From DASWOJ01 sp964242415 (lineage in GTDB: Bacteria > Pseudomonadota > Alphaproteobacteria > Acetobacterales > Acetobacteraceae): 64,000 nt of DNA. Below, piece after piece: positions 36,552 to 44,180 of the stretch. The notes beneath the pieces were generated by a model, which saw only the letters and a program-made list of their open reading frames with translations, ran no database searches and was not told where the DNA came from. The DNA lies in NCBI GenBank assembly GCA_964242415.1, contig CAXTAT010000005.1, positions 124,001-188,000 on the forward strand, in the 5' to 3' direction. Position 1 is the stretch's first letter. Each line of letters begins with the position of its first letter. A program made the position numbers and the translations under genes.

Positions 36552-37175
36552 CTATGGTTGCCGGCAAACAAACTCGGCCCAGCGTTGGTCGAGGTTGCGC
36601 TTGCCGATCTGGACGGCTCTTTGCTCCCGCACGCACGGGAGATAATCATTGCATGCGTCCTCCACAGCCTTGCCGATCCCTGCCCGCACAGGGGGCGGCA
36701 AGGAAGCGACGAAGTTCATCGAGGGCGGATCAAGCGCCATCAACTCGTCGAGCTTGGCCGGGCAGTGAGCCCGGATCGTGTCGTTGAAGACGGTGTGCGG
36801 CGGCGTGTAGGGCGCATAATCAATATTCGGAACGACAAACGTTTCCAAAACACCGTCCCCCGTCTGGCTGTCTGCGCGCACGACGCTGGTGTTCCTGCGT
36901 GCATTCATCAAGATCACGACATTGCCCGGCCGGAAGTTGGCGCAGCCTCCGGCCTCATCGATGGCCTGCACTGCCGGCGACGGATTTGCATCAAGCGTTG
37001 GGCTGCTGCCGTCCGGCCGGCTCAGCTTGGCCAGGGCATCGGCGGACCTGCACATTACACCTGGCTTCGTTGACCTCAGCAGGTCGGCATGCGCTGCAGG
37101 TACGACACCTATCGCAAGCGCCAGGATGGTGAAGACTTGTCTTAGCAACGCTGCTCCATCCTTGAGGTCTCGCAC
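36552..37175 (-). CDS. Secreted protein of unknown function
   Basis: GTG 37175, with GGAGG eight bases upstream, gives 207 residues beginning with a Sec signal (LLRQVFTILALAIGVVPAAHA). The mature part has six cysteines (VMCRSAD, AGGCANF, AHCPAKL, DACNDYLPC, FVCRQP), suggesting periplasmic disulfides. There is a basic C-terminal helix region (VREQRAVQIGKRNLDQRWAEF). I recognise no family. A TTG at 37196 is a weaker start. It begins a stretch of lower GC and more relaxed codon use than the flanks. Confidence 0.6.
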   Translation of the reverse strand: MRDLKDGAALLRQVFTILALAIGVVPAAHADLLRSTKPGVMCRSADALAKLSRPDGSSPTLDANPSPAVQAIDEAGGCANFRPGNVVILMNARRNTSVVRADSQTGDGVLETFVVPNIDYAPYTPPHTVFNDTIRAHCPAKLDELMALDPPSMNFVASLPPPVRAGIGKAVEDACNDYLPCVREQRAVQIGKRNLDQRWAEFVCRQP

Positions 37176-37280
37176 CCCTTCAGCCTCCAACCTCAACCGC
37201 CAACGAGGGAGCTCGTTTGATCGAACCCTGAAGCTGGAGGCGCCCCAACATGCTGGTGACAGACTGCGGCAATCGCCGGT

Positions 37281-37540
37281 CTAACTCTGCATCTTGTCGG
37301 TGGTGACCGGCAAGATGCGTATGCGCTTGCCCGTGGCGTGGCAGTTTGCGTTGGCAATCGACGAATCAGCGCCGATGGTGCCGATCTCGCCCAGGCCCTT
37401 GAGGCGATGGCGCTGACAATCTCGTCGTGCTTATCGACGAAGATAACCTCGATCCCTGGCATTTTGGACAAGCCTTCAAAAGCTTGCGCAGAGACCACGC
37501 CGAGCTGCACGACGCCTAACCAGGCGTACCCACCCTGGCC
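37281..37540 (-). pseudogene. Frameshifted gene remnant
   Basis: One frame reads WLGVVQLGVVSAQAFEGLSK through IEVIFVDKHDEIVSAIAS. The coherent continuation, LKGLGEIGTIGADSSIANAN to RIRILPVTTDKMQS and a stop at 37281, lies in another frame, so a frameshift near 37400-37411 is likely. Upstream the frame meets a stop with no good start. The family is not recognised. It may be a decayed gene or the tail of a lost one; about 405 bases (37176-37580) contain nothing else. Confidence 0.4.
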
Positions 37541-37580
37541 AAGTCAGATCCCGCTTGCGCCCCGCCACGAACACCCCTGC

Positions 37581-39332
37581 TTACGGCGCGACGTAAACCT
37601 CGACCCGGCGGTTGCGCTCCCGCCCCTCCTGTGTCGCATTGTCCGCCACCGGCAGTTCCGCGCCGAACGCAACGGCCTTCCCAGGCACGATGCTGGACCT
37701 GGCCAGGGCCGCCATGATCGCCTCGGCCCGCTTTTGCGCCACGGCCTGATTTGCCGAAGGAGTGCCGCTGTTATCCGCAAACCCGGCCAGGATGACGCGG
37801 CTCGGATCAACCCGCTGCGCCCGCAAATAGCCCACAAGCAGGTCAAGGTCGCGCATCGCCCGGCTGTCCAGCTCCATCGACCCAGGCTGGAACCGGAAGT
37901 TGACCGACAACCGCGCCGCGCCGGCCACGACCTGCCTGAACCGGTCAGACGCGGCATCCGGCACGGCTTCCGACTCCGACTTGATGGTCAGCGGCACCAG
38001 GCCCTCCGCCGCCACTGCGCCCTGCCCGATGGCCGAGGACGCAAATGCGGCAAAGCGCTTCACGAACTGATTCGGCAACGCAGGGCTGGTATAGACATAG
38101 ATCCGGCGTGACAGCGGGTAAGCCTCGGTCGAGATCGACAGGTCCGTCGGCGCGACCGGGGTGGCCCCGTTCTCGGCAACCAGCAGCACCTTTGCCGCGC
38201 CGCTGTTGCCGAAGGTGGCAAAGCCGATGTTGGTGCTGTCGGACGCGACGACCGCGGCGAGGGCCTGTTCGTTGGCGACCCGGTAGGCCGTACCGGCGAT
38301 GTCATCGCGGCCGATCAGGATGTCCTGCGGCGCATCGGCCGTACCGCCCTGGTTGTCCACCACATAGACGTGGACCGGGCCGGGCGCGCCGCCCACTTGC
38401 GACCAGTCGGTCAGGCGTCCCGCCAGTATGCCGCGAAGCTGGGCGACCGTCAGGGATGACAGCCGGTTGGCCGGGCTCACGACGGCGACGATGCCCTGGA
38501 TGCCGATCACGGCCTCATTGGCCGGGCTGGTCATGTCGCCCAACGACGACAGCCGCTCCGCCTCGGCCGGCAGGATGCGCCGGGGGGACATCGCCATGTC
38601 GGCCGAGCCGCGCAGAAGCGCCGCGAAGCCGCTGGCGGGCGGACCCGAAGCGACCTGCACCGTCTCGGATTGGCCGCCCTGAACGCCGGTCACCTCCGCC
38701 GGGTGGTCGGCCCCGCCGGGAACCAGCGAGATGCCGCTGTCCCCGATCGAGGCCAGATAGCCGGACGCCAGCCGCCGGGCCAGCTTGCCGCCAAGGGCGT
38801 CCGATCCGGCCAACCGCAGGAGCACCGAGTGCGATCCCGGAGCGGCCGGCGGCGGCACTGGCGCTGGGGCCACCTGCGCGGCCCGAACGGCCTGCGGCGC
38901 GGGCGCCACCACCGGTTGCGGCAACGCAGCCGCCGCAGTCTGAACGGAAGCCGCCGGTTGCGCCGGCACGGCCTGCACCGGTGCCGGCGCTGCGGGGGCT
39001 CCCGGCTTCAGCAGCATGGAGTAGCTCCCAAGAGCGGCAGCCTTGCCGGGAGGCGCCGCCTCCGGTGCAGCCCCGGCAGGGGCGCCCGACGCGCCTAGAG
39101 GGCCGGCAAAACGGTACGCCATCGCACCGCCGCCAATGACCGCCAATCCGAGCGGGACGAGCAATGCCAGCTTGGCCCGCCCCGGCGCCCGCGCAGCCGA
39201 TAACGTCTGCAGCGGCTCACCGCATTTCGGGCACACGAAATTCGACCCCTCGGGAAGTGTAACCACGCGTTGCGACACTGCAACGGCGCAGAACTCGGTA
39301 TTCGTGCAACGACCACGTAGATCAACCATCAT
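37581..39332 (-). CDS. Zinc-ribbon, PstS-like and OmpA fusion protein
   Basis: This is a multi-domain envelope protein of about 583 residues. The N-terminus has two Cys pairs (CTNTEFCAVAV, FVCPKCGEPL) forming a probable cytoplasmic zinc ribbon. Next come a membrane helix (KLALLVPLGLAVIGGGAMAY), an Ala/Pro linker, a phosphate-binding PstS-like domain (about 165-450; MAMSPRRILPAE, GIQGIVAVVSPANRLSSL, TNIGFATFG) and a C-terminal OmpA peptidoglycan-binding domain (VNFRFQPGSMELDSRAMRDL, VILAGFADNSG, ERNRRVEVYV). ATG 39332 is chosen over TTG 39341. Ligand and role are unknown. Confidence 0.82.
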   Translation of the reverse strand: MMVDLRGRCTNTEFCAVAVSQRVVTLPEGSNFVCPKCGEPLQTLSAARAPGRAKLALLVPLGLAVIGGGAMAYRFAGPLGASGAPAGAAPEAAPPGKAAALGSYSMLLKPGAPAAPAPVQAVPAQPAASVQTAAAALPQPVVAPAPQAVRAAQVAPAPVPPPAAPGSHSVLLRLAGSDALGGKLARRLASGYLASIGDSGISLVPGGADHPAEVTGVQGGQSETVQVASGPPASGFAALLRGSADMAMSPRRILPAEAERLSSLGDMTSPANEAVIGIQGIVAVVSPANRLSSLTVAQLRGILAGRLTDWSQVGGAPGPVHVYVVDNQGGTADAPQDILIGRDDIAGTAYRVANEQALAAVVASDSTNIGFATFGNSGAAKVLLVAENGATPVAPTDLSISTEAYPLSRRIYVYTSPALPNQFVKRFAAFASSAIGQGAVAAEGLVPLTIKSESEAVPDAASDRFRQVVAGAARLSVNFRFQPGSMELDSRAMRDLDLLVGYLRAQRVDPSRVILAGFADNSGTPSANQAVAQKRAEAIMAALARSSIVPGKAVAFGAELPVADNATQEGRERNRRVEVYVAP

Positions 39333-39430
39333 GCCCACCAATCGGCCAAAGGGGAGAAGCCTGGCGCGGAAGGAAGGACAACGGAGTGCGGAACAGCCAC
39401 CTCACGGCCATTATCCCAGGGGCCGCACGG

Positions 39431-39459
39431 CCTGCCCTCCCCTGGCGGGAGGCCGCAGG
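39431..39459 (-). terminator. Hairpin just 3' of the rhodopsin gene
   Basis: CCTGC and CCTCCC pair with GGGAGG and GCAGG, giving eleven base pairs with a two-base bulge and a five-base loop. It starts about 20 bases after the rhodopsin stop. No T tract follows, so it may attenuate rather than end transcription before the PstS/OmpA gene. Confidence 0.4.
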
Positions 39460-39479
39460 GCGGATTGCACGATAACCCA

Positions 39480-40271
39480 TCAAGCATTGACGCTGCGCGC
39501 GGAAGCTGGGTGCCAAACTGCGGAGTCGCCCCGGGGAGCGGACTTGGCAGCCGCCGCCGTCCAGATCAGGACGCCATACAAAGCCTTCGCCGATATGTCA
39601 GCAAAGGCATAGCCGACCTGGATGCCGACGAATACCGACGATCCCTTGAAGCCCAGAAGCGGCAAGACGTAAACGATGGCGTAAATAGGCCACGACAGCA
39701 CCAGCCCAAGCCTTGCCAGCTTAATGGCCATCCGCCCCTCCACCGGCTCGGCCTCAATCGCTTTGCCGAGGCTGCCGTAGAGCTGGATGAATATGATGAG
39801 AAACGGGATCATGCCGATGCCGAACCACAGCCACCTCGTCTCGACGCTGGTCGCAATCTGGCCGGGGTAGCCCAGCGCGATCATCTCCGCTCCCAAAAGT
39901 GCGAGTATTATGCTGCGAAGCCGAACCTGGCGAGGCGGAAGGTCCAGGACCGTCACGAAGGCAACAAGCAGCAAGGGGACCGTGATCAGCCAGTCGGCAT
40001 ACCGGTAGGTGTCGTTATAGGGCACGCCGGTGCTGGTCACGGCCCCGTTCACGACCGCGAACGCGTCCTGCCAGCTTATGTAAATACGGACGTAGTTGTA
40101 GGTCGCGACCACGCTCACCAGACACAGGAGCGTCACCGGCATCCGGTAGCGCACCGCAACGTCCGAACGCTGGAGGAGGAAGAACAGGCTTGCGATCCCC
40201 ATCGCGCCGATAGCGAATGAGAAGACTGTCCCAACCAGATCGAATTGCTCAACGCTCAGGTCAATTATCAA
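39480..40271 (-). CDS. Microbial rhodopsin with D-T-A motif
   Basis: The 263-residue, seven-helix retinal protein carries the Schiff-base Lys229 in helix G (ADISAKALYG) with counterion Asp225. Helix C reads RYADWLITVPLLLVA: the acceptor Asp93 and Thr97 are kept, but the cytoplasmic donor position (Asp96 in bacteriorhodopsin, Glu108 in proteorhodopsin) is Ala104. The proteorhodopsin His75 position is Asn59. Leu101 at the spectral-tuning site predicts green absorption. The start is TTG 40271 with AGGAG seven bases upstream. No retinal synthesis gene is in the window. It is probably an outward proton pump or a slow-cycling light sensor. Confidence 0.92.
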   Translation of the reverse strand: MIIDLSVEQFDLVGTVFSFAIGAMGIASLFFLLQRSDVAVRYRMPVTLLCLVSVVATYNYVRIYISWQDAFAVVNGAVTSTGVPYNDTYRYADWLITVPLLLVAFVTVLDLPPRQVRLRSIILALLGAEMIALGYPGQIATSVETRWLWFGIGMIPFLIIFIQLYGSLGKAIEAEPVEGRMAIKLARLGLVLSWPIYAIVYVLPLLGFKGSSVFVGIQVGYAFADISAKALYGVLIWTAAAAKSAPRGDSAVWHPASARSVNA

Positions 40272-40626
40272 AGCCGTTCTCCTGTATTTTCACCGAAATG
40301 GATGCGTCAAGCCTGCATGCCGGATTGCAGCCCTTGCATCGCCGGTCAGAACGAAGCGTGAGTCTCAATATCGTTCGGCGCAACACCTAAATTGCACTCG
40401 CGCTGTTGTCATGTCAGCTTTTGTCAGTTTCCCGCCTGAATGGCGTTGGACAACGGCTCCAACCCGGTACAAGCCCAATTAGGCGCTTTCACCGCAGATT
40501 AATCAAATGAAGCAGCAAAGCGGGAAATTCCCAAAGCTCAGGCCCGCCCCCCGCCCGGCCTCGCCGGCCAGGCTCGCCGCCGGCACCCCATCATCGCCGC
40601 TCATGCACGCCGCCCAGCGGCCCGCA
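40272..40626. other. AT-richer upstream region of the rhodopsin gene
   Basis: No gene is recognised. On the minus strand the rhodopsin ribosome site ACAGGAGAA lies at about 40279-40287. A TTGACG at 40310-40305 could be a -35 box, with only a weak AATACA-like -10 after it. Several near-palindromic AT-rich words occur around 40370-40430. Bases beyond 40500 return to local high GC and represent the 3' flank of the PheC-like gene. Confidence 0.45.
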
Positions 40627-41388
40627 TCAGGGCTCCCGCAGCGCCACGGCCAGCACGCGGTCAAGGTCGCCGCTGGCCCGCTCCTGCGCCAGCCAGCCAT
40701 CGACCGCGGCAACCAGCTCGGCGTCGCGCGGCAGCAGATAGGCCTTCTCCAGCCGGGTGAACGGCGCGGCGACATGCGCGGGGCACAGCTCCGGGTGCAG
40801 CACGCTCTGATGGTCAGCCTCGATCCCATCGGTGACCATGACATCGGCGCGGTTGGCCAGGATCTCGTCGAACACGGTCGCGTTATCCGTGTGCACCGTC
40901 AGGGTGGCCCGGCGGAAGTTGGCGCGGGCGAACTCCTCATTGGCGGCGCCCGGGTTCACCACCACGCGCACGCCGGGCTGGTCGATGGCGGCGATGCTGG
41001 TAAATCGGTCCTGGTCGGCGCAGCGGGCCACCGGGCGTTTGCCATCCACGAACGTCACGGCGGAAAAGGCGCCGGCCGCCGCGCGGGGCGCGTTGACCGA
41101 AATGCCGCCCATGGCCACGTCGAACCGCTGCGCGACGAAGTCGGGCAGCAACGACGCCCAGGTCGTGGGCACGATCTCCAGCCTGACGCCCAGGGCGCCG
41201 GCCAGGCGCCGGGCCATGGTGATGTCGGCGCCGGTGTAGCTGCCGTCCGGTTGACGGAAGGTGAACGGCTTGTAGTCGCCCGTCGTGCCCACCCGCAGCA
41301 CGCCGCGGGCCTGGATGCCGTCAAAAGCCTCCCCGGCCTGGGCGGCAACCGGCGCCAGGCACAGCAGGGCAACGAGCCAGCGAACCAT
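40627..41388 (-). CDS. pheC: Periplasmic cyclohexadienyl dehydratase (PheC-like)
   Basis: The 253-residue protein has a Sec signal (LVALLCLAPVAAQA) and a type II solute-binding fold. It matches the Pseudomonas PheC pattern closely: RVGTTGDYKPFTFR, TWASLLPDFVAQRFDVAMGG, NPGAANEEFARANF, DGIEADHQSVLHPELC and EKAYLLPRD. PheC converts prephenate or arogenate to phenylpyruvate or phenylalanine outside the cytoplasm; the IEA Glu (190) corresponds to its catalytic acid. No ABC permease genes adjoin, which favours the enzyme over a binding protein. An amino-acid-binding role remains the alternative. Confidence 0.78.
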   Translation of the reverse strand: MVRWLVALLCLAPVAAQAGEAFDGIQARGVLRVGTTGDYKPFTFRQPDGSYTGADITMARRLAGALGVRLEIVPTTWASLLPDFVAQRFDVAMGGISVNAPRAAAGAFSAVTFVDGKRPVARCADQDRFTSIAAIDQPGVRVVVNPGAANEEFARANFRRATLTVHTDNATVFDEILANRADVMVTDGIEADHQSVLHPELCPAHVAAPFTRLEKAYLLPRDAELVAAVDGWLAQERASGDLDRVLAVALREP

Positions 41389-41408
41389 GGCGCCATCCAG
41401 GATGGGGG

Positions 41409-41485
41409 TGGCGCGCCCTGAGGGATTCGAACCCCCGACATGCGGATTAGAAGGCCGCCGCTCTATCCAACTGAGCTAAGGGCGC
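41409..41485 (-). tRNA. tRNA-Arg (anticodon TCT)
   Basis: The minus strand folds as a cloverleaf: acceptor GCGCCCT/AGGGCGC, D-arm GCTCAGTTGGATAGAGC, anticodon loop CTTCTAA and T-arm GGGGGTTCGAATCCCTC. The 3' CCA is encoded. The anticodon stem has one mismatch at its loop end (C-T). Confidence 0.95.
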
Positions 41486-41539
41486 GTGCTCAGCAGCATA
41501 CTGCTGCTCGCCGGCATGCTGCCAGCCGCAAGCATACCG

Positions 41540-41848
41540 CTAATGCGTCCAGTTTTCACTCCGCCCATAGCGAAAATTATCGGCATACGCCTTCGGCTTG
41601 ATCGGGCGCTGGGCCGGCGGCACCTCCAGGTCATAGGTGATGCCATGCTTGTCGGCATACGCGACCGCGTCCTCCGGCTTGTCGAAGCGCAGGCTGACGG
41701 AGCCGAGCGTGTCGCCGCTGCCCCACCACCCCATCAGGGGATCGTTCAGCTCGCGCTCGGATGGCTGGTATTGTAGCACCCAGTTGCCGACGCCGGTCTG
41801 GCCGGACGAGTTTGCATTCTTCTGCTGCTGGAAGATGCGGGCGCGCAT
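41540..41848 (-). CDS. ETC complex I subunit (NDUFS4-like)
   Basis: The 102-residue protein matches the mitochondrial NDUFS4/AQDQ accessory subunit family: ARIFQQQKNANSSGQ, WVLQYQPSERELNDPLMGWWGSGDT, VSLRFDKPEDAVAYADKHG and the terminal PKAYADNFRYGR. In alphaproteobacteria this supernumerary subunit stabilises the peripheral arm of NADH:quinone oxidoreductase. It stands alone between two tRNA genes on the same strand. Confidence 0.93.
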   Translation of the reverse strand: MRARIFQQQKNANSSGQTGVGNWVLQYQPSERELNDPLMGWWGSGDTLGSVSLRFDKPEDAVAYADKHGITYDLEVPPAQRPIKPKAYADNFRYGRSENWTH

Positions 41849-41900
41849 CGGTGGCTTCCTTCTGGCTTACGCTGGCTGACTTAGGCCGGCTGAAACAGGC

Positions 41901-41977
41901 TGGTCGGGGCGGCCGGACTCGAACCGGCGGCCTCGTGTACCCAAAACACGCGCGCTACCAGGCTGCGCCACGCCCCG
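41901..41977 (-). tRNA. tRNA-Pro (anticodon TGG)
   Basis: A cloverleaf on the minus strand: acceptor CGGGGCG with its complement, D-arm GCGCAGCCTGGTAGCGC, anticodon arm CGTGTTTTGGGTACACG and T-arm GCCGGTTCGAGTCCGGC. Discriminator A and an encoded CCA follow. Confidence 0.96.
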
Positions 41978-42176
41978 GACCTGTGGGCAACCTAGGTTCC
42001 ATCCCCCCGCGGTGCAAGGACGCATCGGCCGGGGCTGCCGCTTGACGGCGCCCCTACCTCAGATGCCGAGCCTGCGTGACAGCCTTACCCTTCTTGACAG
42101 CCTCGGGGGCCACCAGTAGCAAGCGCGCGCCGTCCCGATGCGGTTCCCCTATGGGCCGGGGCCGCGAGGGACGCAC

Positions 42177-42485
42177 ATGAGCAACGAAGAAGGCGGCTCG
42201 TTCGAGGAGCGGCTGCGGGCGGCCCGGACCAAGCAGGGGCTGGACGCCGCACCTCCGGCGGCAAGCTCGGCCGGCACCGCAAGCCCCATGGGCATCGGCG
42301 TCCGTGTCGGGGTCGAGCTGGTGTCGGCGCTGGCGGTGTCGGTGGCCATTGGGTGGGCGCTGGACCACTGGCTGCACACGACGCCGTTGTTCATCGGCCT
42401 GTTCGTCCTGCTGGGCGGCGCGGCTGGGGTGGCGAATGTCTGGCGTCTGATGATGCCGAAAAAGGGCGCGGCCGGGCCGCGGTAA
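42177..42485 (+). CDS. atpI: ATP synthase assembly protein AtpI
   Basis: The 102-residue protein has two membrane helices (GVELVSALAVSVAIGWALDH and TPLFIGLFVLLGGAAGVANVW) after a charged N-terminus, and the AtpI/GNNV-type ending NVWRLMMPKKG. AtpI helps assemble the c-ring. ATG 42177 gives the normal length; the frame from 42138 would add 13 residues. It heads the F0 cluster. Confidence 0.9.
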   Translation: MSNEEGGSFEERLRAARTKQGLDAAPPAASSAGTASPMGIGVRVGVELVSALAVSVAIGWALDHWLHTTPLFIGLFVLLGGAAGVANVWRLMMPKKGAAGPR

Positions 42486-42573
42486 CAAAGGCGGTCGTGG
42501 CCGCAGTAGCAAGGGCGGCCGTGGCCGCGACAAGAAGCTGCGGCGCAGGCTGCAGGTTGGGAAGGGCAGGAAG

Positions 42574-43326
42574 TTGGCGGCGGACTCCAAGATCGACGCG
42601 CTCGGCCAGTTCGAGCTGCACACCTCGCTGGGCGGCCTCGGTCGCTCGGTGAACTTCACCAACTCCAACCTGATGATGCTGCTCGGCGGGGCGATCATCC
42701 TGGGCACCCTCTATGTCGGCATGAAGCCCAAGGCCGTCGTGCCCGGCCGCCTGCAATCCCTGGCCGAAATCGCCTACTCCGGACTGCTCAGCATGTCCGA
42801 GGGCAGCATCGGCCCCGAGGGCAAGCGGTTCTTCCCATTCATCTTCACGCTGTTCTTCTTCGTGCTGATGGGCAACCTGCTGGGGCTGCTGCCCTACAGC
42901 TTCACCTACACCAGCCACATCGCCGTCACCTTCGGCCTGGCGCTGCTGGTCATCGTCGTCGTCACCGCGGTGTCCCTCTACATCCACGGGCTGCACTTCT
43001 TCAGCTACTTCTTCCCCGCCGGCGCGCCAAAGCTGCTGGCGCCGCTGATCATCCCGATCGAGATCATCTCCTACCTGTCGCGCCCGGTGTCGCTCAGCAT
43101 CCGCTTGTTCGCCAACATGGTCGCCGGGCACGTGATGTTCGAGGTGTTCGCGACCTTCGTCGTGCTGCTCGCCGGGGCCAATGCGTTCGGGTTCATCGGC
43201 AGCATCCTGCCGCTGGCGCTCAACGTCGTGCTGGTCGGCTTCGAGCTGCTGGTCGCCGCCCTGCAGGCGTATGTGTTCGCCATCCTCACCTGCATCTACC
43301 TGCACGACGCCGTGCACCTGCACTAG
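42574..43326 (+). CDS. atpB: F0F1 ATP synthase subunit a
   Basis: The 250-residue membrane stator subunit forms the proton half-channels. The essential Arg lies in ISYLSRPVSLSIRLFANMVAGH, and FSYFFPAGAPKLLAPLIIPIE is typical. The start is TTG 42574, preceded by GGCAGG; the N-terminus AADSKIDALGQFELH is the alphaproteobacterial form. It is followed by atpE after 64 bases. Confidence 0.96.
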   Translation: MAADSKIDALGQFELHTSLGGLGRSVNFTNSNLMMLLGGAIILGTLYVGMKPKAVVPGRLQSLAEIAYSGLLSMSEGSIGPEGKRFFPFIFTLFFFVLMGNLLGLLPYSFTYTSHIAVTFGLALLVIVVVTAVSLYIHGLHFFSYFFPAGAPKLLAPLIIPIEIISYLSRPVSLSIRLFANMVAGHVMFEVFATFVVLLAGANAFGFIGSILPLALNVVLVGFELLVAALQAYVFAILTCIYLHDAVHLH

Positions 43327-43390
43327 GCAGGGCCCGGCGCCCGCGCGGACCGCTCCACCCCCAACCTCCTATCAACAAAGGACTGAATTC

Positions 43391-43615
43391 ATGGACGTTC
43401 TCGCTGCAAAGGCCCTCGGGGCCGGCCTGGCCGTGATCGCGCTTGCGGGCGTGGGCATCGGCATCGGCAACATCTTCGCCGCGATGGTGACGTCCGTCGC
43501 CCGCAACCCCTCGGCGCGTGACGCCGTGTTCCCCATCGGCATCCTGGGCTTCGCGCTGACGGAGGCCGTGGCGCTGTTCGCGTTGCTGATCGCCTTCCTG
43601 ATCCTGTTCACCTAA
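43391..43615 (+). CDS. atpE: F0F1 ATP synthase subunit c
   Basis: The 74-residue hairpin proteolipid forms the rotor ring. Helix 1 is GVGIGIGNIFAAM, the polar loop is ARNPSARD, and helix 2 holds the ion-binding Glu in GFALTEAVALFALLIAFLIL. There is no sodium signature, so it should be proton-driven. AAAGGA lies before ATG 43391. Confidence 0.97.
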   Translation: MDVLAAKALGAGLAVIALAGVGIGIGNIFAAMVTSVARNPSARDAVFPIGILGFALTEAVALFALLIAFLILFT

Positions 43616-43623
43616 GGCCTGCC

Positions 43624-43643
43624 GGGGCCGGCCCGCCGGCCCC
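43624..43643 (+). promoter_or_regulatory. Intra-operon hairpin after atpE
   Basis: GGGGCCGGC pairs with GCCGGCCCC around a two-base spacer (eight to nine base pairs), nine bases after the atpE stop. No T tract follows and b' lies downstream. It is positioned to shield the atpE message from 3' decay or cause partial termination, consistent with the need for many c subunits. Confidence 0.5.
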
Positions 43644-43673
43644 ATCCGCCCAAAGGCCACCAGGAAGCACACG

Positions 43674-44171
43674 ATGCCGCAGCTCGACTTCTCCAACCCG
43701 CTCACCCTGTCGCAAGTCGTCTGGATGGCGATCATCTTCGGGCTGCTGTACTACATACTCGCCCGCTACGCCCTGCCCCAGGTGGCAAGCGTCGTCGAGG
43801 GCCGGGCGCACCGCATCACCCGCGACCTCGACAGCGCGCGGGCGTCCAAGGCGCAGTCCGACGCCGCAGTGGCCGAGATCGCCGAGGCCAGCCGCAAGGC
43901 CGCCGCCGACGGCCAGGCCGCCATCAGCCAAGCCGTCGCACAGGCCAAGGCCGAGGCCGCCGAGCAGTCCCGCGCCGCCGAGGAACGGCTGAATGCCCAG
44001 CTCGCCGTGGCCGAGCAGCGCATCGGCGAGGCCCGCGCCTCCGCGATGGGCGCGCTGCGCCAGGTGGCGACGGAAACCGCCAGCATGGTCGTCACCCGGC
44101 TGACCGGGCAGCAGGCCGACGCCGCCTCGGTTGACGCCGCCATCAGCCACGTCATGTCAGCCCGCGGCTAG
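43674..44171 (+). CDS. atpF': F0F1 ATP synthase subunit b'
   Basis: A 165-residue stator protein with one N-terminal helix (LSQVVWMAIIFGLLYYILARYALPQ) and a long coiled coil rich in Ala, Glu and Arg. The MPQLDFSNPLTLSQVVWM beginning is typical of the b' form paired with b in alphaproteobacteria. Nine bases separate it from atpF. Confidence 0.93.
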   Translation: MPQLDFSNPLTLSQVVWMAIIFGLLYYILARYALPQVASVVEGRAHRITRDLDSARASKAQSDAAVAEIAEASRKAAADGQAAISQAVAQAKAEAAEQSRAAEERLNAQLAVAEQRIGEARASAMGALRQVATETASMVVTRLTGQQADAASVDAAISHVMSARG

Positions 44172-44180
44172 GACTCCATA

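Noticed and set aside
39480..40271. Chloride- or sodium-pumping rhodopsin
   Set aside because: Chloride pumps lack the Asp at position 93 and sodium pumps carry an NDQ motif; here Asp93 and Thr97 are kept.
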